A stretch of 64,000 nt of DNA, taken from the NCBI RefSeq assembly GCF_964187635.1, contig NZ_CAXLMO010000059.1, forward strand, positions 1 through 64,000, written 5' to 3'. The notes beneath the pieces were generated by a model. It did not search any database. It saw only the letters and a program-made list of their open reading frames with translations, and was not told the origin of the DNA. The DNA comes from Seribacter sulfatis. Its GTDB lineage: Bacteria; Verrucomicrobiota; Verrucomicrobiia; Opitutales; Seribacteraceae. Of the stretch, positions 34,892-44,253 are shown one piece after another. Each line of letters opens with the position of its first letter. Position 1 is the first letter of the stretch. The translations under genes and the position numbers were made by a program.

Positions 34892-34996
34892 CTAATTAAA
34901 TCTAATCATTTCATGGTTCGAACTCATTTGCAATCTCAACGGCATCCTTGGTTGTGGACTTGTTTCGATTCTTAGTTATTATAGACTCTTTACTAT

Positions 34997-35500
34997 ATGA
35001 GCATAGCTATTTACCCTGGTACTTTTGATCCGGTTACAAACGGACATTTGGATGTGTTAGAACGTGCATCCAAGATTTTTGACGAAGTAATTGTGGCTGT
35101 TTCTGCTGATAACTCGGATAAAAAAACTGCATTTGATTGTAATACCAGGGTCAAACTTTTGCTTGAAAATACTACCAATTATTCGAATGTACGGATTGAT
35201 TCCTTTAGTGGACTACTGGTGGACTATGCGAAAGATTGCGGTGCAAGTGCTGTGGTCAGAGGTCTACGAGCAGTTTCCGATTTTGAATACGAATTTCAAA
35301 TGGCCCAAATGAATCGACATTTAGATTCTGAACTCGAGACTATTTTCCTAATGCCTAACGAAAAATACTTTTACACCAGTTCCAGCCTAATTAAGCAGGT
35401 ACATCTTTTTGGGAATCGTGATACGAAATTAGTTCCTGAAAATGTTTCCATAGCATTACGTCAGCTTTCGCTCGAAAACCAATCGAAGGAGGAACTTTAA
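34997..35500 (+). CDS. coaD: Phosphopantetheine adenylyltransferase
   Basis: 167 residues. It adenylates 4'-phosphopantetheine in CoA synthesis. The nucleotidyltransferase motif YPGTFDPVTNGHLDVLERAS carries the TNGH active site; AVVRGLRAVSDFEYEFQMAQ, TIFLMPNEKYFYTSSSLIKQ complete the family pattern. Sequence before the ATG (ACTCTTTACTAT) has no Shine-Dalgarno; TATTAT lies at 34977-34982. The MFS gene starts with a GTG one base after the coaD stop. Confidence 0.95.
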   Translation: MSIAIYPGTFDPVTNGHLDVLERASKIFDEVIVAVSADNSDKKTAFDCNTRVKLLLENTTNYSNVRIDSFSGLLVDYAKDCGASAVVRGLRAVSDFEYEFQMAQMNRHLDSELETIFLMPNEKYFYTSSSLIKQVHLFGNRDTKLVPENVSIALRQLSLENQSKEEL

Positions 35501-35501
35501 A

Positions 35502-36839
35502 GTGAGCGAAACAGAAAAAGCAGCAGCAAAAAGAAAACGGGCAACTTTTGGGGTGGTTTTCCTTACCATATTTTTAGATATGGTTGGATTTTCGGTTATC
35601 TTTCCCCTTTTTCCGGCAATGCTCGATCATTATTTGGCCCGGGAAAGTGCACTGGGTGGGGGAATGCTCACTGATTTTGTTTTGTCACTTCAGGGACTTG
35701 CATTTGAAGGGAATAGTCAAAATGAAGCTTTTCGTTTTGAAACGGTTATTTTTGGAGGTGCATTGGGTTCCTTGTACGCGATTTTACAATTCTTTTTTGC
35801 TCCAATATGGGGACGGTTATCGGATAAAATTGGAAGAAGGCCTGTCTTGATGTTTACCCTTGCCGGTACATGCTTAGGGTATGGATTATGGATTTTTGCC
35901 GGAGGATTCTGGATTTTGGTACTTTCCCGAATCCTCGGTGGTATGGCTAGTGGCAATCTTTCCGTTGCAACTGCTTCGATCGCCGATGTTACATCTAGGA
36001 AGTCCCGATCTAAGGGCATGGCATTCGTTGGGGTTGCTTTTGGGTTAGGTTTTATAATAGGTCCTGCTTTGGGCGGTTTTGCATCTCAATGGTCTTGGGG
36101 CAATGGAGAAGACGCGGTCTTTGGGCTGAACCCATTTTCATTAGCCGCGTTAATTAGTTTTTGCCTGGCATTGATTAACTGGCTTTGGCTTGCCTTTTCA
36201 TTTAAAGAAACCCTGCCCAAGGAAAAACGAGGAAGTGGAAATGAACCAAGACCGGCCATCTTTCAATTAAGAAGTGTTAAAAGTGCCGCGGTATCCAATA
36301 CCTGTCTCGCCTATCTGTGCTACATGATTTCGTTCTCTGGAATGGAATTTACACTTACCTTTTTGGCGGTGGAACGATTTTCTTACGACCCCATACAAAT
36401 TGCAAAAATGTTTCTTCTTATCGGAGTTACTCTAATTTTTGCCCAAGGATTTTTTGTAAGGAGATTTGTGGGGAAAATAGGGGAGAAAAGAATGGCATTA
36501 ATGGGAATTTTCATAGGTCTTTTTGCCTTCGCGATGCTTTCTAGTATCCAAGGTGAAAACTGGTTTTTCTTTGCCCTATTTTTAATGTCAACTGGAGTGG
36601 CATTTATAAGTCCTACCTTAACTTCCCTTACTTCCCTTTATTCCAGTGAACAAGATCAGGGGTTTCATTTGGGAGTATTTCGATCGTCGGGTTCAATGGC
36701 ACGGGCAATCGGTCCATTAATTGCAGGATTGATTTATTTTAAATATGGCTCCTCGATTGCATACCTAGCTGGTGCATTATTTTTGCTCTTTCCGGCTTGG
36801 ATCTTGTTTCGTGTCCCTCAACCCAAGACGAATCAATAA
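35502..36839 (+). CDS. MFS transporter, TetA-like
   Basis: 445 residues and 12 predicted membrane helices. The N-terminus FGVVFLTIFLDMVGFSVIFP and the loop 2-3 motif GRLSDKIGRRPVLMFTLAGT are those of the DHA1 drug:H+ antiporters, and RILGGMASGNLSVATASIAD matches motif C-region sequence of TetA-type proteins. An insertion between helices 1 and 2 (about 45-80) is longer than usual. Substrate is unknown; resistance to a specific drug cannot be claimed. The GTG start is one base past the coaD stop, so the two genes are translationally coupled. Confidence 0.83.
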   Translation: MSETEKAAAKRKRATFGVVFLTIFLDMVGFSVIFPLFPAMLDHYLARESALGGGMLTDFVLSLQGLAFEGNSQNEAFRFETVIFGGALGSLYAILQFFFAPIWGRLSDKIGRRPVLMFTLAGTCLGYGLWIFAGGFWILVLSRILGGMASGNLSVATASIADVTSRKSRSKGMAFVGVAFGLGFIIGPALGGFASQWSWGNGEDAVFGLNPFSLAALISFCLALINWLWLAFSFKETLPKEKRGSGNEPRPAIFQLRSVKSAAVSNTCLAYLCYMISFSGMEFTLTFLAVERFSYDPIQIAKMFLLIGVTLIFAQGFFVRRFVGKIGEKRMALMGIFIGLFAFAMLSSIQGENWFFFALFLMSTGVAFISPTLTSLTSLYSSEQDQGFHLGVFRSSGSMARAIGPLIAGLIYFKYGSSIAYLAGALFLLFPAWILFRVPQPKTNQ

Positions 36840-36953
36840 AAATCCTTCGGTCTTCCTCTCGTTTTATCTCGCTATTCGATCAGTTTACCCTATTATGATT
36901 AGCTCTTCTGTTAGTAAATAATCGCCAGTTTATACCTTACACTTCAAACTAGA

Positions 36954-38837
36954 ATGAATGTTGAAATAATCGATCAATTGATTGAACAAGATCCTTCCCT
37001 AGAATCTTCACGCCCAGCCCTCGAGGCTATGAATGAAGGTGCTTCTTGCATCCATAAAAGTTGGGGTCTTGGCAAAATAACCGGTTTTGACACGGATCGT
37101 GGTATGTTATTAATCGACTTCGAAGAGGATGATAGAAAAAGCCATGCGATGGATCCAGTCTTTTGCCTCGGTAAAATCGAATTTTTAGAGGATGATCACA
37201 TTATCTCCCGTCATCGTTCAAACCCGGCTGAAATCGATACACTAGCCAAAAAAGAACCAGTTAATTTAATAATTGAAATTTTAGTAAAATTTGAGGACGG
37301 TTGTGCCGCAAGTCGTGATATCGAGAGGATATTAGGTTATTTGTTTGGCTCAGCTAAAGGCAAGAAATGGTGGACTGCTACGAAGAAACTTTTGGTGAAA
37401 GACCCTCGTGTTGCAGTTCCTAACAAAAAGACAGAACCCTATGTCTTGCGTGACGAACCGGTGAAGCCTGAACAAGAAATCCTGCAAGACTTTTTTGATG
37501 AGAAAAGATCTAAAGTAAAAATTGCTCTTGCAGAAAAGCTTTTTGATTTAGCTTCTGAAAAAGAGGACCTTCAAGCCGATTTGCCTCAAGTCTTAGCGGA
37601 CTTAACCAATGCGATTCTCGAAGCCCGCAATCTCAGTGAAGCGGATCGTTTACATGGTATTTGGGTCAGAAATAACTTGGCGCGTGACGTTGAAGAGGAT
37701 GTGGAGAAGCTTGAACCCACTTCCGCGTCCATACTGCATGAATGTGAAGCAGACCTTCCTAGGCTTGCCAATTTGCTTCCCACCAAATTTCATTCCCGTT
37801 TTCTCGATCTCGTAACCCGAGTTTATCCAGACAATTGGAAAGCAGTCGTGGTAAATTTATTGCAACATTCCTCGGTTAAGTTTTCCGGAGAATGTGCTCA
37901 TTTTCTTATTGATCGTGACGAAACGAAGCTTCTAATCAAATCCTTATCAAACTGGCTAGATGAACAGACTTTAAAGGCACCTGTTCTATTATGGATGTTA
38001 AAATTTCGTGAACTGGTAAAATTTAAAGATATACTGAAAGGACTAATTAATCCTAAACTCCTCACTGCTGTGTTTTCCGCTATTGACTATGAGTCTTTGC
38101 AAAATGCAACGACTCGAAGAATTCCACTTGCTGAGATTTTGTCAGATGATCGGGAATTATTACCTGACATCTTGTGCAAGGGAAGTGCTGAAAATGCACA
38201 GGATTTAGCCCAAGCCCTCTTATTAAATCCTGGGTTTGAAGATTTAAGTAAACGTTCGTTACTGGCCCGTTTTATTAAAATGTTTCCTGAGATCCAAAGT
38301 CTCATTGATGGCAGTGCGAATTCAGATTCATCCAATCGTGCTACCGTGACGGATGATTCGTTAATTGTCTCTCAACCAAGCTATGATCAAAAGTTGGGCG
38401 ATCTTGATGAATTAACGAAAGTCAAAATCCCTGAAAATTCCTTGGCGATCGAAGCGGCACGGGAACACGGTGATTTGCGTGAGAACGCAGAATACCACAT
38501 GGCGAAGGACGAACAAAAATTTCTTCTTGCCAGACAATCGGAATTACAAGCCGATATCATGCGCGCAAAGCCCACTGATTTTGCGGATGCTCCCACTGAT
38601 TCAATTGGAATTGGCTCGATCGTTGAATTGGAAGATCAATCTGATTCGAAGTCACAGACTTACACGGTTTTAGGTGCTTGGGATAGTGATCCTGAGAACA
38701 ATGTCCTCTCTTATTTAACTCCCTTAGGGCAAATGTTACTTGGGAAGAAAATTAGTGATATTGTCGAAACTGATGTAGCAGGAAATATCCAAACTTGGAA
38801 GGTCAAGGGATTATCTCGTTGGTTGGATAAGAAGTAG
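36954..38837 (+). CDS. greA: Long GreA-type transcription elongation factor
   Basis: 627 residues, about four times bacterial GreA (158). The C-terminal part (about 470-625) is GreA: SLAIEAAREHGDLRENAEYH with the acidic tip D-L-x-E-N around residue 505, AKDEQKFLLARQSELQADIM, and the FKBP-like domain SIGIGSIVELEDQ to VLSYLTPLGQMLLGKKISD. GreA rescues backtracked RNA polymerase. The N-terminal 450 residues begin with a beta-domain (SCIHKSWGLGKITGFDTDRG) and continue as helical repeats. Chlamydia also has a GreA of about 700 residues with an N-terminal extension, so this is likely a shared PVC-type form. Start at the ATG 36954; the 114-bp upstream gap holds the promoter. Confidence 0.85.
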   Translation: MNVEIIDQLIEQDPSLESSRPALEAMNEGASCIHKSWGLGKITGFDTDRGMLLIDFEEDDRKSHAMDPVFCLGKIEFLEDDHIISRHRSNPAEIDTLAKKEPVNLIIEILVKFEDGCAASRDIERILGYLFGSAKGKKWWTATKKLLVKDPRVAVPNKKTEPYVLRDEPVKPEQEILQDFFDEKRSKVKIALAEKLFDLASEKEDLQADLPQVLADLTNAILEARNLSEADRLHGIWVRNNLARDVEEDVEKLEPTSASILHECEADLPRLANLLPTKFHSRFLDLVTRVYPDNWKAVVVNLLQHSSVKFSGECAHFLIDRDETKLLIKSLSNWLDEQTLKAPVLLWMLKFRELVKFKDILKGLINPKLLTAVFSAIDYESLQNATTRRIPLAEILSDDRELLPDILCKGSAENAQDLAQALLLNPGFEDLSKRSLLARFIKMFPEIQSLIDGSANSDSSNRATVTDDSLIVSQPSYDQKLGDLDELTKVKIPENSLAIEAAREHGDLRENAEYHMAKDEQKFLLARQSELQADIMRAKPTDFADAPTDSIGIGSIVELEDQSDSKSQTYTVLGAWDSDPENNVLSYLTPLGQMLLGKKISDIVETDVAGNIQTWKVKGLSRWLDKK

Positions 38838-38847
38838 TTATTTTCTG

Positions 38848-38878
38848 TGTTGTGGTTTGTCTTGATTTTCAAAACCAC
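38848..38878 (+). terminator. Inverted repeat after long greA
   Basis: TTGTGGTTT (38848-38856) and AAACCACAA (38870-38878) form a 9-bp perfect stem with a 13-nt loop, 11 nt past the stop codon. A clean U-run is missing, so termination is plausible but not certain. Confidence 0.4.
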
Positions 38879-38927
38879 AAATATTAGTTTTGCTTAATTG
38901 TTTCTATTCGGCAATTCCTACTAGTAT

Positions 38928-39863
38928 ATGACAATGAAGGTCACCGAGGTACTACAGGTACTGTCTGATAGCACCCGTCTGCGTATGTTACGACTACTCG
39001 GGCAGGAAGAACTGTCTGTTGCCGAATTGCAAGAAATCTTAGAAATGGGACAATCTCGTATTTCAAGTCACCTTTCGTTACTCAGAAGGTATGAGATGGT
39101 AAGTGACCGAAAGGAGGGAAAGAAAACTTTCTATACTTTAATTCTGGGAGGTTCGAAACAATTTGAACTTGTGAGAATCGCCTTAGAAGTAGATTCAGAT
39201 GAAGAATTTTGGAATACGGATCAATCTGCATTGCAACGAATCATTGAAAGAAGAATGCGGGCAAGCGAACAATATTTTGATGAAGTTGCCGGGCGATTAG
39301 GAAAAAATTATGTACCGGGACGATCGTGGGATGCGATCGGACATTTCCTACTTCGTTTAGTTCCTAAAATTATTATTGCTGACTTGGGTGCTGGCGAAGG
39401 AATGATCTCTCAATTATTAGCCGAGAGAGCACAAAAAGTGTATTGTATTGATCGCTCAAAAAGCATGGTGAGACTCGGTCTAGAACTGGCAAAGAAAAAT
39501 GGACTGTCCAACTTGAATTACAAACTCGGTGATTTAGAGAAAGTTCCCCTTCAAGATAATAGCGTTGATTTAGCCTTAATGAGTCAATCATTACATCATG
39601 CAGAACGTCCAAATGTAGCACTGCAAGAGGCGTTTAGGATTTTAAAACCCGGTGGTCAATTAATTGTAATTGATTTGAAGCAGCATCAATTTGAAAAAGC
39701 CCGACAATTATACAGCGATCGATGGTTGGGCTTCGCTGAAAACGAACTTTATTCTTTAATCAAAGAGTCAGGATTTCAAAAGGCTAAAGTTGAAATTGTT
39801 GCGAAGGAAAATACCGAACCATTTTTTGAGACCCTGCTTGCTACAGGCGAAAAGGGTATTTAA
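38928..39863 (+). CDS. ArsR-type HTH fused to SAM methyltransferase
   Basis: 311 residues. Residues about 3-90 form an ArsR winged helix: VTEVLQVLSDSTRLRMLRLL, LSVAELQEILEMGQSRISSH, LSLLRRYEMVSDRKEGKKTF. It has no ArsR metal-site cysteine in the alpha-3 helix. Residues about 145-260 are a class I methyltransferase with motif I IADLGAGEGMISQLLA, the acidic loop VYCIDRSKSMV and post-motif VDLALMSQSLHHAER, FRILKPGGQLIVID. This fusion is widespread, and the small-molecule partner is unknown. Its stop codon overlaps that of the convergent RND pump gene (shared TTAA). A weak A/T-rich promoter region precedes the ATG. Confidence 0.85.
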   Translation: MTMKVTEVLQVLSDSTRLRMLRLLGQEELSVAELQEILEMGQSRISSHLSLLRRYEMVSDRKEGKKTFYTLILGGSKQFELVRIALEVDSDEEFWNTDQSALQRIIERRMRASEQYFDEVAGRLGKNYVPGRSWDAIGHFLLRLVPKIIIADLGAGEGMISQLLAERAQKVYCIDRSKSMVRLGLELAKKNGLSNLNYKLGDLEKVPLQDNSVDLALMSQSLHHAERPNVALQEAFRILKPGGQLIVIDLKQHQFEKARQLYSDRWLGFAENELYSLIKESGFQKAKVEIVAKENTEPFFETLLATGEKGI

Positions 39864-42800
39864 GCAGAATCTTCAGTTCGCATAATTGCATCGGGTTGGG
39901 TATCTTGCGATATACCAAACCACTTGAGCGGTCTTTTGAGGGTCCGTAAGATGTCCTCTAAGATTAGATATAAACAGGGCACCATAATGAGGGTGATAAA
40001 TGTGGCAAATAACACGCCAAACCCGATCGCAATTGCCATCGGTTTTAAGAATTGAGCTTGAAGGCTACGTTCAAAAAGAATGGGGAGTAATCCAACAAAG
40101 GTAGTCAGCGAGGTCAGAAGAATGGGCCGGAATCTTGCCATTCCTGCACTTTTAGCGGCCTCAAGCAAAGTTGAATTTTTACTTTTTTGATTTACATAGT
40201 GAACCAGGACTAGGCTATCGTTTATTACTACTCCAGTTAATGCAACAATTCCAAACATCGACAACTGACTCAGAGGAATTGAGAAAAGCAAATGTCCCAA
40301 TACTGCCCCAATTAATCCAAATGGAATCACAGACATTACTAAAAGAGGCTGGAAATAAGAACGAAATGGAATTGCTAATAATGCGTATATTATAAAAAGG
40401 GCAATCCAACCGGACTGAGCAAGGCTTGAGTCGCTTTCATTTTGCTCTTTTCTTTCTCCCACAAATGAGAAGCGCAAGGAGGGAAAATCCTTGCGGATTG
40501 ATGGTAGAAAAGATTGATCCAAATCCCTCTCTATACTGGGTATATCAGCAATTAATTTGTCTGCCGATGATTGCACATTAATGATACGGGCACGATCCGA
40601 TCTTTTAATTGTGGGATAACCCTGACCGTACGATATCTGGGCAATTTCTTCCAAAGGAACTTCAATGCCCTGCGGGGTTCGAATTCGGAGGCTTTCTAAT
40701 GCACTGAGACTTTTTCTGTCTTGCAGCGGATATCGAAGCATTACTTTCAACTCTTCGCGATCCCGTTGAAGTCTTTGAATCTCTTCCCCGTAGTAAGCTT
40801 GCCTGACTTGTCGACCAAGGTCAGATTCGGTCAAGCCTAGTGCCCGACCTGCCGAATTGAGTTTTAATTTTAATTCTCTTTTTCCACCGGAATAGGAATC
40901 AGAAATATCAAACAGCCCCTGATACTTTTTAAAATGTTCTTTGAGCTGGTGGGCCGCTTTTTTCATGGTTTCTAAATTTTGTCCGGAAATTTCTATATCC
41001 AATGCAGTTTTACTTCCCCCGGCTGCCACATCACCAAAATAAATTTGTTTAACTCCTGGAAGTGGACCAATTCTTTCGCGCCAAAGAGCGGAAATTTGGG
41101 GAGCACTCCTGGTGCGATCCTCCGATTTAATAAGCTCCACACTAACTTCCCCGATATTGGAACCGCTTACAATATTGGAGGAACTTTTCGGCCCACCAGA
41201 AAATGGCTGTGCACCCATTGTAATCATATCGTATCGAAAGGGATTGGGCTCGCCGACCGATTTCAAATACTGGATCACTTCAATCCTTGCATTCTCTACT
41301 AGTTTTATGGAGTGCTCGGTGGTAGCAGCGGGGACTCCATCCTGCATTGTTAATTTGACCGATATATAGTCAGAAGGTACCGGCGGTACACCGCGCACAG
41401 ACTTAACATGGCCACCGATTATGAGGGCAAAGGTTATTATCAATATGCCTAGGAATCCTGCCACTACGGGCCATCGCAAACGGAGGCACCTAAAGAGAAA
41501 TGGGGAATAGACTTTTTCTATAAAGCGCTCAAGACCATCTGCAATTGATTCCTGTATTCGAGAAAACCAATTTTTTCCACCCCGGTTAAATCGACAAAAG
41601 GTGAGGTGGTAAGGTAGAATAAACTTTGATTCCACCAATGAAAATAACAACGCAGGGATTACAACAAGTGGGATATCTTTCATCAGTTTCCCTAACCAGC
41701 CTGGTAAAAAAAGCAGGGGTACGAATGCCACTACACTGGTAAGAATGGCAAAGGTCACAGGCATCGCGACTAATTGAGTTCCCTTGATTGACGCATCCAC
41801 GGGGGAGAGACCTTTCTTTCCCAGCGTGTAAACAGACTCCCCCACGACAATGGCATCATCTACGAGAATTCCGAGAACTACAATAAATGCAAAAAGAGAG
41901 ACCAAATTGATCGATGCACCAATGACTCCCATAGTTGCAAACGCACCCATAAAGGAAATCGGCAAGCCGAGAGCAACAAAGAAGGCCAGCGATGGACGAA
42001 GGAAAAATGATAAAACAAGAAATACGAGAATTAGACCATGTTGGGCATTTCTGATCATCATATCTAATCGACCTTGGAGGTAATAGGAACTGTCCTGCCA
42101 AATCGTCATGCTGATCCCCTCCGGTAATAGGAGCTTTTGCTTCTCAACATAGTCTGAGACCTTTTCGGATATATCAAGTGGGCTTTGTTTTCCTACTCTA
42201 AAAATTCGTAAGGTTACTGCAGGTTGACCTTTAAATGTGGTATATAAAACCTTATCTTCAAATCCATCTTTTACCCATGCAATATCTTGAAGTTGTACGG
42301 AAGAACCATTGGGAGATGATACAATTTCAATCTGTTCAAATTGTCGGCCTTCCCTTGCTTTCCCAGTCGTGCGCAGAAGTGTTTCTCCGGCAGTAGTTCG
42401 AGCCACTCCGCCTGGAATATCGACTGAATTTCTCTTTAAAGCTTGGGAAACGGAATCAAAGCTTAACCCATGTTCACGCATTGCTTGCTCGGAGAGTTCG
42501 ATTCCGATTTCTGGGTTTCTGATTCCTGATATTTCGACCTGGGTGATGCCTGCAATATTGGTGAGGTCATCCTGTGTTTTTTCGGCAAGCCTTCGAATTG
42601 ATTGAATGTCAGACTGTCCATGTATCGCAAGGGCGAGAACCCTTCGTTTCGCAGTCATAACTTCAACAATAGGTTTTTCTGCCTCTTCGGGGAAGTTATT
42701 GATCGCATCAACTCGAACTTTAATCTCATCAGCAAGAACTTTGGCACTTTTTCCTTTCTCAACCTGGATGCTAATGACACCGGTATTTTCTCGGGCAAAG

Positions 42801-43039
42801 GAAGTCATTTCCTTGATGCCTACAAGATCCCAAATTTTTTCTTCTATTTGTTTGCAAACTCCGTCTTCAACCTCAAGTGGAGCAGCTCCCGGGTAGATTA
42901 CTGAGACTGTAACTATATCGAGATCGAAATCAGGAAATAGCTCCATTTTTAAACCTCGAATAGAAATGATCCCGGCGAGTAAAATAATCCCGGCGAGTAA
43001 ATTGGCTGCTACCCCATTTTTGGCAAACCAGGCAATCAT
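39860..43039 (-). CDS. RND-family efflux transporter, inner membrane pump
   Basis: 1059 residues, the AcrB/HAE size. The N-terminus MIAWFAKNGVAANLLAGIIL and the FPDFDLDIVTVSVIYPGAAP segment are RND hallmarks; TM4 carries GILVDDAIVVGESVYTLG with the proton-relay aspartates, and the second half has the matching LTGVVINDSLVLVHYVNQ. Two periplasmic porter halves are present. It transports drugs or other amphiphiles outward with the membrane-fusion protein upstream (TAATG overlap at 43039) and the outer-membrane factor before it. Substrate unknown. Controlled presumably by the TetR protein that heads the operon. Confidence 0.9.
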   Translation of the reverse strand: MIAWFAKNGVAANLLAGIILLAGIISIRGLKMELFPDFDLDIVTVSVIYPGAAPLEVEDGVCKQIEEKIWDLVGIKEMTSFARENTGVISIQVEKGKSAKVLADEIKVRVDAINNFPEEAEKPIVEVMTAKRRVLALAIHGQSDIQSIRRLAEKTQDDLTNIAGITQVEISGIRNPEIGIELSEQAMREHGLSFDSVSQALKRNSVDIPGGVARTTAGETLLRTTGKAREGRQFEQIEIVSSPNGSSVQLQDIAWVKDGFEDKVLYTTFKGQPAVTLRIFRVGKQSPLDISEKVSDYVEKQKLLLPEGISMTIWQDSSYYLQGRLDMMIRNAQHGLILVFLVLSFFLRPSLAFFVALGLPISFMGAFATMGVIGASINLVSLFAFIVVLGILVDDAIVVGESVYTLGKKGLSPVDASIKGTQLVAMPVTFAILTSVVAFVPLLFLPGWLGKLMKDIPLVVIPALLFSLVESKFILPYHLTFCRFNRGGKNWFSRIQESIADGLERFIEKVYSPFLFRCLRLRWPVVAGFLGILIITFALIIGGHVKSVRGVPPVPSDYISVKLTMQDGVPAATTEHSIKLVENARIEVIQYLKSVGEPNPFRYDMITMGAQPFSGGPKSSSNIVSGSNIGEVSVELIKSEDRTRSAPQISALWRERIGPLPGVKQIYFGDVAAGGSKTALDIEISGQNLETMKKAAHQLKEHFKKYQGLFDISDSYSGGKRELKLKLNSAGRALGLTESDLGRQVRQAYYGEEIQRLQRDREELKVMLRYPLQDRKSLSALESLRIRTPQGIEVPLEEIAQISYGQGYPTIKRSDRARIINVQSSADKLIADIPSIERDLDQSFLPSIRKDFPSLRFSFVGERKEQNESDSSLAQSGWIALFIIYALLAIPFRSYFQPLLVMSVIPFGLIGAVLGHLLFSIPLSQLSMFGIVALTGVVINDSLVLVHYVNQKSKNSTLLEAAKSAGMARFRPILLTSLTTFVGLLPILFERSLQAQFLKPMAIAIGFGVLFATFITLIMVPCLYLILEDILRTLKRPLKWFGISQDTQPDAIMRTEDSA

Positions 43040-44253
43040 TACTGTGTCTTGTTTTGGTCTGCGGTGGAAGACGAAATTTTAACTTTCATTCCTTCCGCAA
43101 TAATATCCATCGGTGTGATGCAAACTCTCTCCCCTTCTTGAATCCCACCCACAACCCACACTTCCAGTCCATCTCTCTTGACACTTTTAACTTTCCGCAC
43201 AGTCAAACGATCCTCCTGGTCTAAAACAAGAATCGTATTTTGTTCTCTGAATGCAGAGATAGGGATTATGAATACATCAATCTTTGGTCCAATGAGTTTT
43301 AGTTTCACAAATTGTCCAATGCTTAACGGGTTTTCAACTTTAGAAATTTGGTTAAAAGGATCGGTGAAACAATTATCGAAACGAGCAACCAAGTTGTGCA
43401 GACGAGTGCGCGGATCGATTATTCCCTGAGATCGATCAATCACGCCAGAATGGATTGTCTTTCCTTCCTCATTTACAATTTTGACTGCAATTTGGTTTTC
43501 TCCATGAGGAGAACCCTCATTAAAATTAAGAAATGAAAGTTCTTTCCTACTAAGTGCGAGTTGAACTTCCCCTTTTTTAATTGAATAGATTTTTGCGAGT
43601 GCAGAGGAAGAACCTGAACCAACCTGTTGCCCCACATCGGCTAAAATATTTAGGATTCTGCCTCTGAATGGAGCCCGTACATTTGCTTTAAGCACATTTT
43701 TTTTGGCCTGGTTATGTAGTGCTTCTGCTGCCTTTGCTTCGGCCTCTGCTTTTAAGATTTGGGGCTGTCTTTTTACTAAAGCCGTGGCGAGTTTCCAATC
43801 CCGGTCACCCCATTCCGTTTTTGCCTGGTCTGCAAGTGCCCGTTCCTGTGCTAATTGATACTCCGTCCGTCTCAGGTTTGCCAATGTTTCTGCCTCTCGA
43901 GCAAGGAGATCAATATCGACAATTTTGACCAACAAATCTCCCTTTTCGAAAAAGCCTCCATTTTGAAAGGATGCAATCGATTGATTTACTTCGTTTTTAA
44001 ACGGTGCCACTCCTTCAATCAATCCAGGTACCTCGGCAATTAAATTGGTAAGAGTGCGTGCCTGTACGGTTCCAAATGCCTCTATTGTTGCTCTTTGGGA
44101 TACCAGGTTTGCTTCGACGATGTCGACAAAGGGAAGTTGTTTAACAATTTCTTTTGGTTTCGACTGGGGCTTACTTTCGATCAGATATTTTCCAATCAAA
44201 ATTGCAGAAGTAATAATAACCCCGCATATAATCAACATTTTGAACTTCTTCAT
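43039..44253 (-). CDS. RND efflux periplasmic adaptor (membrane fusion protein)
   Basis: 404 residues. An N-terminal membrane anchor (LIICGVIITSAILIGKYLI), two lipoyl half-motifs split by a coiled-coil hairpin (EAETLANLRRTEYQLAQERA, ADQAKTEWGDRDWKLATALV), and VRAPFRGRILNILADVGQQV mark the HlyD/AcrA family. It bridges the RND pump and the outer-membrane factor. It overlaps the OMF gene by 4 nt at its start and the pump gene by 1 nt at its end, so translation is coupled along the operon. Confidence 0.9.
   Translation of the reverse strand: MKKFKMLIICGVIITSAILIGKYLIESKPQSKPKEIVKQLPFVDIVEANLVSQRATIEAFGTVQARTLTNLIAEVPGLIEGVAPFKNEVNQSIASFQNGGFFEKGDLLVKIVDIDLLAREAETLANLRRTEYQLAQERALADQAKTEWGDRDWKLATALVKRQPQILKAEAEAKAAEALHNQAKKNVLKANVRAPFRGRILNILADVGQQVGSGSSSALAKIYSIKKGEVQLALSRKELSFLNFNEGSPHGENQIAVKIVNEEGKTIHSGVIDRSQGIIDPRTRLHNLVARFDNCFTDPFNQISKVENPLSIGQFVKLKLIGPKIDVFIIPISAFREQNTILVLDQEDRLTVRKVKSVKRDGLEVWVVGGIQEGERVCITPMDIIAEGMKVKISSSTADQNKTQ

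Noticed and set aside
34908..34930. GGTTCGAAC, resembling a tRNA T-loop
   Set aside because: The flanking bases do not form a T-stem, and no acceptor, D or anticodon arms can be drawn around it.
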